Source: Ovis canadensis
Taxonomy: Eukaryota > Chordata > Mammalia > Artiodactyla > Bovidae
Direction of reading: 5' to 3'
Assembly: GCF_042477335.2 (NCBI RefSeq)
Contig: NC_091263.1
Span: 68,814,501 to 68,878,500 of the forward strand
Length of the DNA stretch: 64,000 nt
A program made the position numbers and the translations under genes. Positions 1-10,804 of the stretch are shown here, one piece after another. The notes beneath the pieces were generated by a model. That model was not told where the DNA came from. It was given only the letters and a program-made list of their open reading frames with translations, and did not search any database. Position 1 is the stretch's first letter, and each line of letters starts with the position of its first letter.

Positions 1-520
1 CAGTCCATGACAACAGTCCTGGTAAAAAAGAAAATAACCCTTGATTCCATTTTAAGCAGAACCCAGTAACATTCAGAGCTGTGAATTTTGACCTGGGTGA
101 ACTGGACTGTTTGATATGATAATCCCCAGTGAACATTCACAAGAACTGAAGCAGTCCCTGGGAAATCTAATGTAGGCCAAAATAGTAGTTAGTAAGTCAG
201 ATCCTCAGTGAAATATTTACTGGTACATAGGAGAGGATACATTCAGTGAAAACAATTTTTGTAGCATGGAAATAAAAAGGTCATCAGAAGCGATGTAACT
301 GTGCGGTGTGGACAATTACTCACTTTTCCTAGGGTAATTTTCCCAAGGTAAATTCTTATCGTTGGTGTTGGCATAACTCTGAACGGAATCCCCATGTTGT
401 TGGCATGAAGATGTCCTGTCCTCGTGCGTGGAGCTGCTACTTTGGAATGATGGCCGCCTCTGTGGTATGTCGCAACCGAGGGCATCCCTAGCCTGACCCC
501 GACGTCTCTCTTCCTTACAG
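1..520 (+). other. ZDHHC3: ZDHHC3 intron (5' part of gene lies outside window)
   Basis: Sequence upstream of the first recognisable ZDHHC3 coding exon. It ends in a pyrimidine-rich tract and an AG acceptor at 519-520. No other gene or clear repeat was recognised. The first roughly 100 codons of the protein must lie to the left of the window. Confidence 0.7.
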
Positions 521-645
521 GGGGCAGTCCCCAAAGGAAATGCCACTAAGGAATTCATCGAGAGTTTGCAGCTGAAGCCCGGGCAGGTGGTGTACAAGTG
601 CCCCAAGTGCTGCAGCATCAAGCCTGACCGAGCCCACCACTGCAG
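521..645 (+). CDS. ZDHHC3: ZDHHC3 internal exon: start of cysteine-rich domain
   Basis: ZDHHC3 (GODZ) is a multi-pass Golgi protein S-acyltransferase. It transfers palmitate from palmitoyl-CoA to cysteines of client proteins, with GABA-A receptor gamma2 among the family's known substrates. This exon opens in phase 0 after an AG acceptor and encodes [12 protein letters not shown] onward, through the first zinc-binding cysteines ([15 protein letters not shown]). It ends before a GTACG donor with two bases of a serine codon that the next exon completes. F, D and Q at the positions where the paralogue ZDHHC7 usually has Y, E and E favour ZDHHC3. The exon is 125 bp with no break. The window carries the C-terminal two thirds of the protein, and upstream exons are outside it. 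Confidence 0.95.
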
Positions 646-2877
646 GTACGCTGTGCCCACCTGGGCCCTGCTCGCCCCTGCCCCCGCCTCAGCCCTCCAC
701 ACTCCCCGACGGGCGCCATCACCCGCAGGACTTCTGAACGCACCCTGCTCTGGGCACGCAGTGACCGCTGCAGCTCTCCCTCCCGCCTCCACAGGCGGGC
801 AGGGATGGGAAAGGGTGTTGGGTCTGGGCCCAGGACACCTATCACACGAGTCGGCTTTGCCACGCTGGCTGGAGAGCCCCACCCAGGCCCTCGCCCTTCT
901 CCGCTCCGTGTCCATGTCTGAAACTGAGTGGATTTCTGCCCTTCCTGCCTCACAGCTTTATTACTGTGTGAAGGGTGCTCGAGACAAAGCTGTAGAAAGT
1001 CATTCTGGGCATGTCTAGTGCCTGATGTCCTTGAGGGGCAGGTCCAGTTTCACAGAAATTGGAGATTTCACCTGCTTTCTTCCTGGCATTGAGGACCATG
1101 GAAGCCCATGGGCGTCCTCAGGGTGGGTGGGTCGTGCTAACGTGGATGGCCAGAGAGAAACGAAGGGGTTATCCTTGAAGGAAAAGAACAACTTTTCTTA
1201 AAAACAAAACTTCTAGAGGTCTGACCATTGTAGAATTCAGCCAAAAAAGCCATTTCCCCATTTTATGTGCAGTGATTTTTCCCTTTTGGTTTTCAGATTT
1301 CTTTGTTCTTTTGAGTTTTCTGTGCCAAAAAAAAATAAACTTGTAGGTAAATATTGCGCTTCATCATGACAAGAGAACTTTAATGCTGAATTACAGAAAT
1401 ACAAGCGTGTTACTTGGTCCCTTTTTCACATGAGTGTGTTGGGGCTGGAGAGGGGCTGCAGAGGAATGAACTGCCTCTGAGTGTCAGAAGGTATCGTCGG
1501 CCTGATGCTGTGGAAGCATCTGGGCTTTGTGAGAGGTCCGAGCGGCTGAAAGGTGGCTTTTCTGTGTGGGCTGCGCTGCCCACCTCTCGGAGATAAGCAG
1601 TCAGTCTCCACATCTGGGTGCCATGGTTGGCTCCCAACAGCTGCTATGTCCCGGGCACCTCAGCCCACCCCATGTCATCATCGTCGTTCCCGTGGTCACC
1701 CCCAGAGATGGCTTCGCCATAGCACCGAGTCTCCCCGGATGAGGAATTAAGGCTGGCTGTCTTTCCGTCTGTCTGAGAGAGCAAGCTGAAGCCCTCCTCA
1801 GCTACTTGCTACTTCTCAAGGGTACGGGCCGAGGTGGGCAGAGGCCACGGGAATTGCTGTCTTCCGTGGGGTCTTCTGTCCCTGGGTCAGCTTGTTTCTG
1901 AGATCTATATTAGAAACTAATTCAAAGAGGGAGGCACCCATCTAGCCTTACCCCTGAGGCTTGGGAAGCCAGCTGCCTTCACCTCCCAGGTGCCGTGGTT
2001 CCTCGGGGTATCCCGGTGTGGTGGAGCGATGCTCAGGTCAGCACTGGAAGGCCAGTGCTGTCCCGGTCACACCGGGGACCATCTCTCAGGGCCTCTGCTC
2101 TCTCCTTTATAAAAAGGGTTGTTCCTCCTAGCTCGTGAGGATTCAATATGAATATCTGTCTGTTAGTGGAAGAATGTGTGAGCGTTGGGGATGCGCTGGG
2201 TTTACACAGGCTGGACCAGAAACAGGGAAGGGTGAGCTTTGTAGAAAGCACTCGGGCAACCACAGTGGTCCTCTCCTGTCTCCTCCCCACCGCCGGGCAT
2301 TTCCTCTCCGCCTCCTCCTCACTTCCTCCGCAGGATGGTCCGAGGGAGGTATTCTTGGGTGCTAGTAAACAAACTCAAACTCAGAGAAACTCGAGTGACA
2401 GCGCCTGTGCGTGGCCTGTTGCTGTCTCGGGAAATGTGTGCTGGCAGCCATTCCTTGGCGATGGCTCGCGGTGGCCCGGGCCGTCTAGGCACCCACGGTT
2501 TTGGGTGAGCGGAGTCCCCAGCACACCAGAGCTGGGCTTGTGGCTGGTAGAGCCAAGGGGCCTGTTGCCCTGCTGGAGAGAGTGGGCATCAGTCCTCCTG
2601 CTCGGGTGAAGGGGCCACTGTTTGTGCCCAGATCTCTGCTTCTTCTCTCCCGGAAGAGTCTGTGGAATTTGAAACCATCTCTTTGCCCTCAGCTCTGATG
2701 GGTGCCACGCATATTCCCTGACATTGGCTTGTGGGTGTTCCTTCCAGCCTGGTGGTCTGTGAGTGGGTCTTTCTTCCAACCAGGCTGCTTTCTTCTTGAC
2801 ATCGAGGGCCACAGAAGCATGTGGAAGTCCTCAGGGTGGGCAGGCCGTGCTGACACGATGGTCAGGGCCTTAGGCTT

Positions 2878-3026
2878 ATGTGTTAGGTTCTTTTTTTTTT
2901 AATTTTTATTTTTACTTTATTTTACTTTACAATACTGTATTGGTTTTGCCATACATTGACATGAATCCACCACGGGTGTACATGCGATCCCAAACATGAA
3001 CCCCCCTCCCATGTGTTAGGTTCTTT
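2878..3026 (-). mobile_element. Short 5'-truncated L1 3' end with 16-bp target duplication
   Basis: About 118 bp of L1 3' end in - orientation (T-run at 2891-2900, then the ruminant L1 3' UTR). It is flanked by exact copies of ATGTGTTAGGTTCTTT at 2878-2893 and 3011-3026. The duplication and poly(A) show a target-primed reverse transcription event. Confidence 0.85.
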
Positions 3027-3084
3027 CTGCACAAGGAGGTGGAGATGTCTGACCTTGGCGAAACCTCATATTCCTCCCCACCTC

Positions 3085-3120
3085 CCAACACACACACGCA
3101 CATGGACGCACACACACACA
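3085..3120. repeat. Impure CA microsatellite
   Basis: CA/CG-interrupted dinucleotide run. Confidence 0.8.
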
Positions 3121-3189
3121 GGCTGAGACCACTGTGGGCTGCTTAGGCCCCTGCCAGCTTGTGTCGTCTTTCCCGTGCCCTGTTTGAGC

Positions 3190-3404
3190 ACTTGTTGTTG
3201 TTGTGTAGTCACTCAGCGGTGTCCGACTTTTTTCTACCCCACGGATTTTAGTCCACCAGGCTCCTCTGTCCAGGGAATTCTCTATGCAAGAATATGGGAG
3301 TGGGTAGCCATGCCCTTCTCCAGGGGATCTTCCCAACCCAGGGATCGAACCCTGGTCTCCTGCTCGGCAGGCAGATTGTTTACATCTGAGCCACCGGGGA
3401 AGCC
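3190..3404 (-). mobile_element. Bov-tA-type SINE
   Basis: Reverse-orientation ruminant tRNA-derived SINE. It starts with the GTTG run and the TCACTCAG...GTCCGACT segment and ends in the GAGCCACC...GGAAGCC head, which is the tRNA-like 5' end read in reverse. Confidence 0.9.
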
Positions 3405-4855
3405 ACCTGGGCACGGCCTTACCCCAGATTGTTTCTGAGCTGGGACCAGAATGCTGGAGATGTCTTTTTTGCTTATAATTTTAATTACAGTGAATGAGGT
3501 GTGAGATGAAAGCCTATACGCAGAGCATGGTCCCCTTGGGACCTACTAGCTGTGTTCCTTTCTCTTTCTGTGCTGTGGTGTCCCCGCCTGGGGCGGTGGA
3601 ACCTGTCTCCTCATCTGTAGTGTCAGAGCCTTCACTCTGCTGACCTTTGCTAAGCTAAGCTATAGCTCTGGGCTATAGTGGTGAAGGGGAGACGGCCCTG
3701 ACTCACGAGCTTACCAGCGAGGCAGGACAGATACAGCTTGATGGGTGCCGCTGTAGGGAGGGTGGGCAGAAGCCCTCAGCCACTTCTTGGAGCCTGAGGG
3801 CCAAGGAAGGGCCCCTGTGTCTCCCTGGAGGAGGAGGCACGGGCCCCAGGAGACCTGAGCGCATGGGATCCGGTGAGCTTGTCCGGTTCTTCCAGGCTTT
3901 CCGGGGAGGTGCTTTGGGGATGGACACTGGCAGGGAACCTGGAGGAGGAGGGGAGAAGCCCCCTCCCTCATCTGAAACCAGGAGGGACCTGGGGGGACCC
4001 TGGAGTCAGGAGCACCCAAAATAACCTCCAGGGAGCACCCTTGGTCCTTTCAGCGACTGCCATAGCCCGCTTAGGAGGTGCCTGTGCCCGCAGCGTCTCG
4101 CACGGGAGCCGCTAGAGCTGGAGCAGGAGAGGAGCCAGGGGTGGTGGGTTTCACCAGGAGGTGAGCATGGAGAGAGGACCCTCTGGGAGCCCGTGTGGCC
4201 ACTGTGTCAGGGGGAAGGGACACTGAGCCTCCTGCCCGCTGGGGACTGGGCAAAAGGCTAGCTCTGGGGTGTAAGTTCCCAGTCAGTGGGGTGTCAAGGG
4301 CTGTGGAAGGCCCACATTTTTTCCTCCTCCCCCTGACGGCTGGTGCCTGGAATGAAGTATCCAGGCAAGTGAGGGCAGTCTCCCCCAGGGCCTGGAGCAT
4401 CCTTCACCTGGCGGCCTGCAGACCTACCCCAGGCCTTGCCCCTGGCACTCTCCCAGCCCCAGTCCCACAGCCGCTCAGACCAGGTGTTCATGGGCCATGG
4501 GTCTGTTGGCCTCCGAAGAGAGCCTCCAAGCCTCCTGCGTGGATGGACCTCCCCACCCATGTGCGCCACCACTCGACCCAGGAGCCCCGCTTCTGAACAA
4601 GTCTGTAAGCCAGAGTGGGGGCAGCGTCTTGGCCTGTCCTGTCTCTGCAAATAGGCAAGAAACTCGGAGACCGGCACTCTGGACAGCGTTTGCAGCTCTC
4701 GGTTGGCTGTACTCCTGCCTGCTCCCGGAAGGACAAGCCGTGTTCTGATTTGACTGCCCAGAGAGACTCGCCCATGGTGAAACCCATCTTCCCAGATTCA
4801 CACTTGGCCTCTTCACGGAGGCTGCGAGGGGAGAGCAGAGGACAGATTCGCTTAG

Positions 4856-4975
4856 CCTCTGACAGCTCTCAGAGAATGCGAGGCACCTTGGCACCTTTCT
4901 GCTGCTGAGCACATGCCTCTGACAGCTCTCAGAGGATGCCAGGTGCCTTGGCACCTCTCTTCTACTGAGCACACA
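4856..4975. repeat. Tandem duplication, 60-bp unit x2
   Basis: Copies at 4856-4915 and 4916-4975, both starting CCTCTGACAGCTCTCAGAG, with a few substitutions between them. Confidence 0.9.
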
Positions 4976-6269
4976 CTGTCCTGGAGCACCCACCTTAAAT
5001 CCCTTTTACAAAATAGTGTGAGTGGAAGAGAAGCTGCTCAAGAGCCTAGAGCAGGGAGGTAGCCACCCTCAGGGGTTCCCTTGATGGGGTGGGGGGGGGG
5101 TTGAGAAACCCCAGAGCTGAGGAAGGACATGGAAAAGATGGTCTACAGGGCTGGTTCCACGGTGGGAATGTGTTGCGTGAGGCCCAGGACGCAGGAAGCT
5201 TAGCTGCCTGCTCGTCGGGGCTTGCTGGATCGTACACTGGGAGCAAGGAAAACCTACTCATTCATTCATTCATCCAGATTGGAGACAGAGAGGTTGACCA
5301 GGTGTTGGTGCTGGCACCTGGCCTTCGGTTTATTGCTCTCCCTGTCCCTTTCATGCATCCTTTTCTTACGCTGCCTTTCTGGCTCCCAAGGAGACTCTGG
5401 CGCTGGGCTAGCATCTCTGAAGTGTGCTCATTTCCCACAGGCCTGTGTTATCACGAGCCTCTGAAGCTGTGGGAAGAACGAGGGTGGAGACCAGCTTGAC
5501 GCCCCCGCTGGTCTGAGCCAGTATCTCTCCTCACTTTCCCTACGTGTCCTCTGGGGCGGGGGCGGCGGGGGGAGAGGTCTGCCTTGCCAGCAGAGCTCCT
5601 GCTGGGCTTTGGAAAGGCCACACCCCTTCGGAGTAGTCTGTGCTTCCTGACCTGTAGTCCGGGAACAGCTCTCCTGCAGCCCCCCGCCGACTTCAGTCAT
5701 AACCTGAGATAAAGTTGGTTATGGAAACTAGTGGAAATAAAAGCTGGTGTGAACTCAGGGCCTTTCAAAAATACATATAACAAGCTTGTATTTACAGTAT
5801 TTCAAACTGTTTTGAACACGTAATGCCCCCAAGATAAATTGTTACAGAGGCTATTTCAATGAATTGAAAAAGAAACGGTTCTCTTTGAGTCCATCTGTTG
5901 GCAGATGGCTCTTCCTGAACTTGAGCTTTGGGAATAGCTGCTTTCAGCTGCTTTCGAGCCCTTATTTAAGCTTTGTGCTCTTGTTTCAGATTGTTACTTG
6001 TGTCGTCCAGAAGGGAAGGGGAGGGCATTTTTTTTAATCAAACATCATAGCTTCGAACAGTCCCAAGCCAAAAACTATCCCAGCAACAGGTTAATAACTG
6101 TTTGCAAATTAGTGGGATTTCTGGTCAACACTTAAGCTCAGATGACTCTTCTGCTATTTTCGGCTAAGTGGATATTATCTTAGAGCTGAAAGGTCCTTAG
6201 AGGGGGACTTCCTGCAGCCCCGTGACACGCGGTTCTTGACTCCACTCTGAACTCTTCAAGTGTTCACTT

Positions 6270-6288
6270 TCTCTCTCTCTCTCTCTTT
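6270..6288. repeat. CT microsatellite
   Basis: Short pyrimidine dinucleotide run. Confidence 0.8.
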
Positions 6289-6718
6289 CGTCAGCCACAC
6301 TCTGGCAAGTTCCATCAGGCCCGCCCTTAGGGGTTTTGGCCTCTGGGGGAAATGAGGAGTAGCTCTGTCCTATCTCGTCCTGTCAGATTTTTGGAACTGC
6401 TACTTTCTTCTGTCCTCTCAGTAAACCAGAGTCTCAGCCCACTCTTCCCTCAGGGGAGCAGTGTCCTTCTCAGGCGAGTCAGTTCCAGCCTTTTTCTTTG
6501 TGAAACAAGATAAGAGGCCTCAGGGGTCGCCGCCTGTTCCCCTTTCTGGAATGACTGTGACCTCGGGGGTCTTGTCCCTTCCAGGCCCTTCCAGCACACA
6601 CGCAGTGAAACGCTGGGCCGCTGGGGAGGAGTGGTGCTGGAGCGTGGGTTCTAGGTCCCCTTGACCCTGCTGCCTCCGTGGGGAACCCCCCTCAAGGTCT
6701 GCCTTGCGGCTCTTTCAG

Positions 6719-6815
6719 CGTCTGCAAGCGGTGCATTCGGAAAATGGACCACCACTGTCCCTGGGTCAATAACTGTGTCGGCGAGAACAACCAGAAGTAC
6801 TTCGTCCTGTTTACA
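6719..6815 (+). CDS. ZDHHC3: ZDHHC3 catalytic exon with the DHHC motif
   Basis: This 97-bp exon follows a CTTTCAG acceptor and ends before GTAAGT. It completes the split serine codon and encodes [20 protein letters not shown] onward through [12 protein letters not shown]. It contains the catalytic DHHC tetrad: the cysteine is autoacylated before transfer in this enzyme family, and the surrounding Cys and His residues bind two zinc ions. The motif is intact, so nothing suggests an inactive enzyme. The exon joins in frame to 521-645 (222 bp together, 74 codons) and ends in phase 0 at the start of the next membrane segment. Confidence 0.97.
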
Positions 6816-7403
6816 GTAAGTCAGCTTCCGAATGCCGTCCCCACCCTGAGGGGAGCACTCGCCGTTTGCCTTGCTGTTGGCAGCACGGTGCCTGGCCACG
6901 CAGACCTCTGCCTTTCTGCCAGAGCTCTCCCTGGTTCCACACGGGCCCACTCCCACGCCCTTCCCTCGAGCGCCTAGAAACTGCCTCCAGCTGATTAGCT
7001 CTAAGCAAAGGGCCGTGTTCTGGGCTCCCAGGCCTGGTGTCGAGCTCAGTAGCCAAGAAGGCAGCCACCCTCCCTCAGCTGCAGGTAGGTGGAGGGCATT
7101 TAGCGTCGAGGGCTGGAGGGACCGCAGGCAGTCAGTGCCCTGACCCTTCAGGTGAGAAGAGGCAGCGGGCCAGGAGCCTCCAGGACAGCCCAGGCCCCAC
7201 CCGCCCCCAGGGAATGGCCACGCACCTCAGACCTGGGGGCGCAGGCTGGCGGCGGGGAACCACCAGGTGGCTCTCCGGCCCCTCCCTGCTCAGCCCTCGG
7301 CCTGAGCGTTCCTGCATGGGAGGTTGCAAGCACCGCGTCCTGGGCTCCCGCACGGCCAGGCAGTTCTCTCAGCAATGGCGTCTGCCCTGCTTTCCTGTTG
7401 CAG
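6816..7403 (+). other. ZDHHC3: ZDHHC3 intron
   Basis: A 588-bp GC-rich intron between the catalytic exon and the third transmembrane exon. It has clear GTAAGT and GCAG ends. No repeat or other gene was recognised. Confidence 0.8.
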
Positions 7404-7485
7404 ATGTACATAGCTCTCATTTCCTTGCACGCCCTCATCATGGTGGGATTCCACTTCCTGCACTGCTTTGAAGAAGACTGGACAA
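7404..7485 (+). CDS. ZDHHC3: ZDHHC3 transmembrane exon
   Basis: An 82-bp exon after a TGTTGCAG acceptor. It starts [20 protein letters not shown] and ends in CFEEDWT plus one base of a lysine codon, before GTGAGT. The hydrophobic run is the third membrane-spanning helix that follows the cytosolic DHHC domain. The reading frame continues correctly into the exon at 10674. Confidence 0.95.
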
Positions 7486-8244
7486 GTGAGTACACGCCAG
7501 GACCCCTGCTCCAGGAGGGGTGCATGACCGGAGCGGGGGTGGGCTCTCTGTCTCTGTCCTGGTGCCAGGGGCCGACCTCATTTTACTAGATCTCCTGCGA
7601 GCATATGGACTGACCAGGGAAGAAACAGCAGAGGCCCGAATGTCTCTTCATGAAATAAAGCAGCCCCTTAAAGTCAGTTCCACAGGTAAAGTTGTGAGTT
7701 GGACAGACCCTCCTGGGTCTGAGCGGGCCCAGGAAAAATGCAGGCCCCCCAGCAGGGAAGCGCATCCCAGGAGCAGACCCATGCCTTTAAGGGAAGAGCT
7801 TGAATTGAAGGTCATTGCATCCCAACCTTGCAGAAATCCATTTTTAACTTTCTGACTAGGACATGTGTGGGGTTTTTGTTCATTTGGGTGTTTTTGTGTG
7901 CGATAATTTTTTTAACTGGTTAATCACCAATGTATGTTAAGATTGTAGACAAATTCTTTCTGCTTTTGAAGTATCTCGTTTAAAGATGCAAATGCTGAGG
8001 AGGGAACTCCGATCACCAGACTGCATAAATCCTGAGGGGAAAAATATAGATGCTGAATGTATAATTAAAATTTGAAATTTTTTAAGAAGAATAAAAATAA
8101 GATATAAGAAAACAATTTTTAGTATGGTAGTCCCCGATTATCTGCAGGAGGCATCTTCCAGGACGCTCCGTGGATGCCTGACACCTCCGATAATACAGAA
8201 CCCTACATACACAATGTGTTTTTTTTTTTTAATACAGATGTGCC

Positions 8245-8590
8245 TATGATAGGGGCTTCCTGGGTAGTTCAGCTGGTAAAGAATCTGCCTGCAATGCAAG
8301 AGAGCCCGATTTGATTCCTGGGTCAGGAAGTTCCCCTGGAGAAGGGATAGGGCACCCACTCAGTATTCTTGGGCTTCTCTGGGGGCTCAGATGGTAAAGA
8401 ATCTGCCTGTAATGCAGAGACCTGGATTTGATCCCTGGGTTGGGAGGATCCCCTCGGGGTGGGGTGGGGGGTGCATGGCAACCAACTCCAGTATTCTTGC
8501 CTGGAGAATCCCCATGGACAAAGAAGCCTGGCGGTCTGTGGTCCATGGGGTCACAAAGAGTCGGACATGATTGAGCAACTAAGCACAGTA
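8245..8590 (+). mobile_element. Two adjacent Bov-tA-type SINE units
   Basis: Two forward copies of the tRNA-like head (GGCTTCCTGGGTAGTTCAGC at 8257 and a diverged GGCTTCTCTGGGGGCTCAG at about 8371), with the body ending near GTCGGACATGATTGAGCAAC. The first unit is truncated. Confidence 0.8.
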
Positions 8591-9269
8591 CAGCATACCT
8601 ATGATAAAGTTTAATTTGTGAATCAGGCACAGTAAGAGAGTATCCGAATGGCTAGCATCATCACTCTTGCACTTTGGAGCTGTTGTTAAGTAGCATAAGA
8701 GTTACTTGAACATAGGCACTCTGATACCATGGCAGTCGACTTGGTCACCAAAATGGTAGCATGTGCCGCGTGAACGTGCTGGACAAAGGGGTGGTTCACG
8801 TCTCATGTGGACAGAGCCAGGTGTGAGATTTCATCATGCTTCTCAGGAGAGTTTGCGCTTTAAAACTTATTATTTCTGGAATTTTCCAGGTAATATTTTT
8901 GCACCAAGGCTGACTGCAGGTAACTGAAACTGCAGAAAGCAAAACCAAGGATAAGGGAGAGACTGCTGTGGTTGCTGGAGGGTTGAGGAGAGGCTGCCTG
9001 CCGGGCTCCTTCTTTCACACACAGTCTGTGAGACAAACACCTTGAGCAGAAACATCTTATTTCTACCCTTTTACCATTGATTGGTCCCCTTCTTCGTGTC
9101 ATCATTTTTTATGAGTCTTGCTCTTCCTGCATGTACTGACTTCTTAGGGATCTTTAGCTCCTGACCAGGTATTAAGAGATTCTTCTAGCCTCTGTTCCTA
9201 GCTTGCATCTGCCCCTTCTGTCTCGCTGGTCCACCTGGCTTGGCCTCGTCTGGGGGAAGAAAAACCCCA

Positions 9270-9620
9270 CGCGTGCTGGTCATCTCAGGCTGCTGCAAAA
9301 AGATGCCGTAGACTGGGAGGCTTAAGCATTAGTTCTCTCAGTTCAGGAGTCTGGAAAGTCCAAGATCAAGGTACCAGTCAGTTCTATCCCTTGCGAGGAC
9401 CCTTTTCCCAGCTTGCAAATGGCCCTATCCTTATGTGTCCCCACCCAGCAGAGAGAGAGAGAAGCAAGCTCTCTGGTATTTCTTCACAAGAGGTCGTGAG
9501 GGTGGGGCCCTCGCAGTAGAGTTCATGCCCTTAGGAAGAGACGTGCGCAGTGCTGAGAGTACTGAGGGCCGCTGATGGGGCAGTGGAGTTGGCTGGGACC
9601 CCTGTTTCTGTGTTCTCACT
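9270..9620 (-). mobile_element. Probable old MaLR-type LTR fragment
   Basis: The segment with GGCTGCTGCAAAAAGATGCC and AGTCCAAGATCAAGGTACCA reads in reverse like a mammalian MaLR-type LTR. It is diverged and the ends are approximate. Confidence 0.45.
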
Positions 9621-10673
9621 TAGTGCACAGGGGACTGTCAGCAGGGCCTTATCTCAACCTTGTAACAAGCCTGCAGGGTAGGAGAGATACTCCCCACACC
9701 TTGCAGATGACAAAAGTCGGTGTTCACAGAGGTTGAGCAAGTTACCCTGTCACGTGGCTAAGAAGGGGGCCTGTGATTCGGGCCTTAGTCCGGAGCGGGC
9801 TTCTCCTGCCCTGTTTGGAAGACTCCACCACCCAGGCTCTTACCTGCACGCCCTGGATTGCCTGTGGTCCATCCAGATGGGGTGGATTTCCTCCATCAGT
9901 GGATTTCCTGATGGAGGTGGCTTGAGGCCCCCAGTTCCTCTGATCTCAGGGCAGGGGAGGTGCCCGACAGTCCCCAGAGTACAGGCTGTCTGTGCAGTTA
10001 ATACCATCTCTGTTCAGCCCTGGATCAGTGGGGCATCCAGCTCATGTAAGAGGAATCCCCCAGGATGAGGGCATCTTGAACTGATGTTCAGAGAAGGGTA
10101 AGGAGGCAGTTCCGCCTTCCCTCGATCTGCTTCCCACCTCCCCAGACTCCACTTGCAGTTCCACGGCCAGCCCAGGAGAAGAGTACTTGCAGCTGTGCCA
10201 GGATGGTGGCCAGGCCACTGCTCCGGGGTAGCTGTAGGGGATCAGGAAGCATGGCACCCCTGTCTGGGAGCAGCATCCACTTGCTCATGCTGGGCCAAGG
10301 TGGAGTCGGGCAGAATTCCTCTCGCAAACCCTCGACCGTTCCACAATACAGAAAGGAAAACTAACCTCAGAACGCCCCAAGCTCTCGCCCAGATTCTTTT
10401 GTTGTCAGGCATCCCTCCAAGGCTGATGGCCAACACCAAGCCGAACAGAAAGTCCCTGCCCTTCTGGAGCCTGGGGGTGGAGCGGGCGGGGCAGACATCA
10501 GACAAGGGCAGAAGGAAGCAGGCGACTCCCGACGCATGGGCTGTGATGGGGTGTTAGTGCGAGCTCATGGTGCTGGGGGCTGGTGCGGGGCCCTGGAGGC
10601 CGGCGAGGAACCCAGTCCTGCGGGTCCAGAGGCAGAGCGGAGCCCCGAGCCCCACGTGCCCCCTCTCTTTCAG

Positions 10674-10804
10674 AGTGCAGCTCCTTCTCGCCGCCCACCA
10701 CGGTGATCCTCCTCATCCTGCTCTGCTTCGAGGGGCTGCTCTTCCTCATTTTCACGTCCGTCATGTTCGGGACCCAGGTGCACTCCATCTGCACGGATGA
10801 GACG
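10674..10804 (+). CDS. ZDHHC3: ZDHHC3 fourth transmembrane exon
   Basis: A 131-bp exon after CTTTCAG. It completes the split lysine codon and encodes [20 protein letters not shown], then [23 protein letters not shown]. It supplies the last membrane helix and a TTxE-like segment typical of DHHC enzymes (here DET at the exon end). It ends in phase 0 before GTGAGC. Because it is in phase 0, it can be spliced to either terminal exon (13000 or 25362), both of which open with GIE. Confidence 0.95.

Larger units (their letters stand above)
646..6718 (+). other. ZDHHC3: ZDHHC3 intron
   Basis: A 6.1-kb intron between the two halves of the DHHC cysteine-rich domain. It holds a short L1 3' fragment (2891-3010), an impure CA run (3085-3120), a Bov-tA-type SINE (3190-3404), a 60-bp tandem duplication (4856-4975) and a CT run (6270-6288). 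Parts such as 2090-2160 and 3590-3660 resemble MIR. No coding exon was recognised in the rest. Confidence 0.75.
7486..10673 (+). other. ZDHHC3: ZDHHC3 intron
   Basis: A 3.2-kb intron. It contains tandem SINE material in + orientation at 8245-8590 and a probable MaLR-type LTR fragment on the - strand at about 9270-9620. The rest is unassigned and shows no credible exon. Confidence 0.75.

Noticed and set aside
3016-3414. 132-codon and similar frames within SINEs across the window
   Set aside because: They are translations of Bov-tA-type SINEs, recognisable by the recurring RLFATPWT/DRGAWRA-like peptides; not genes.
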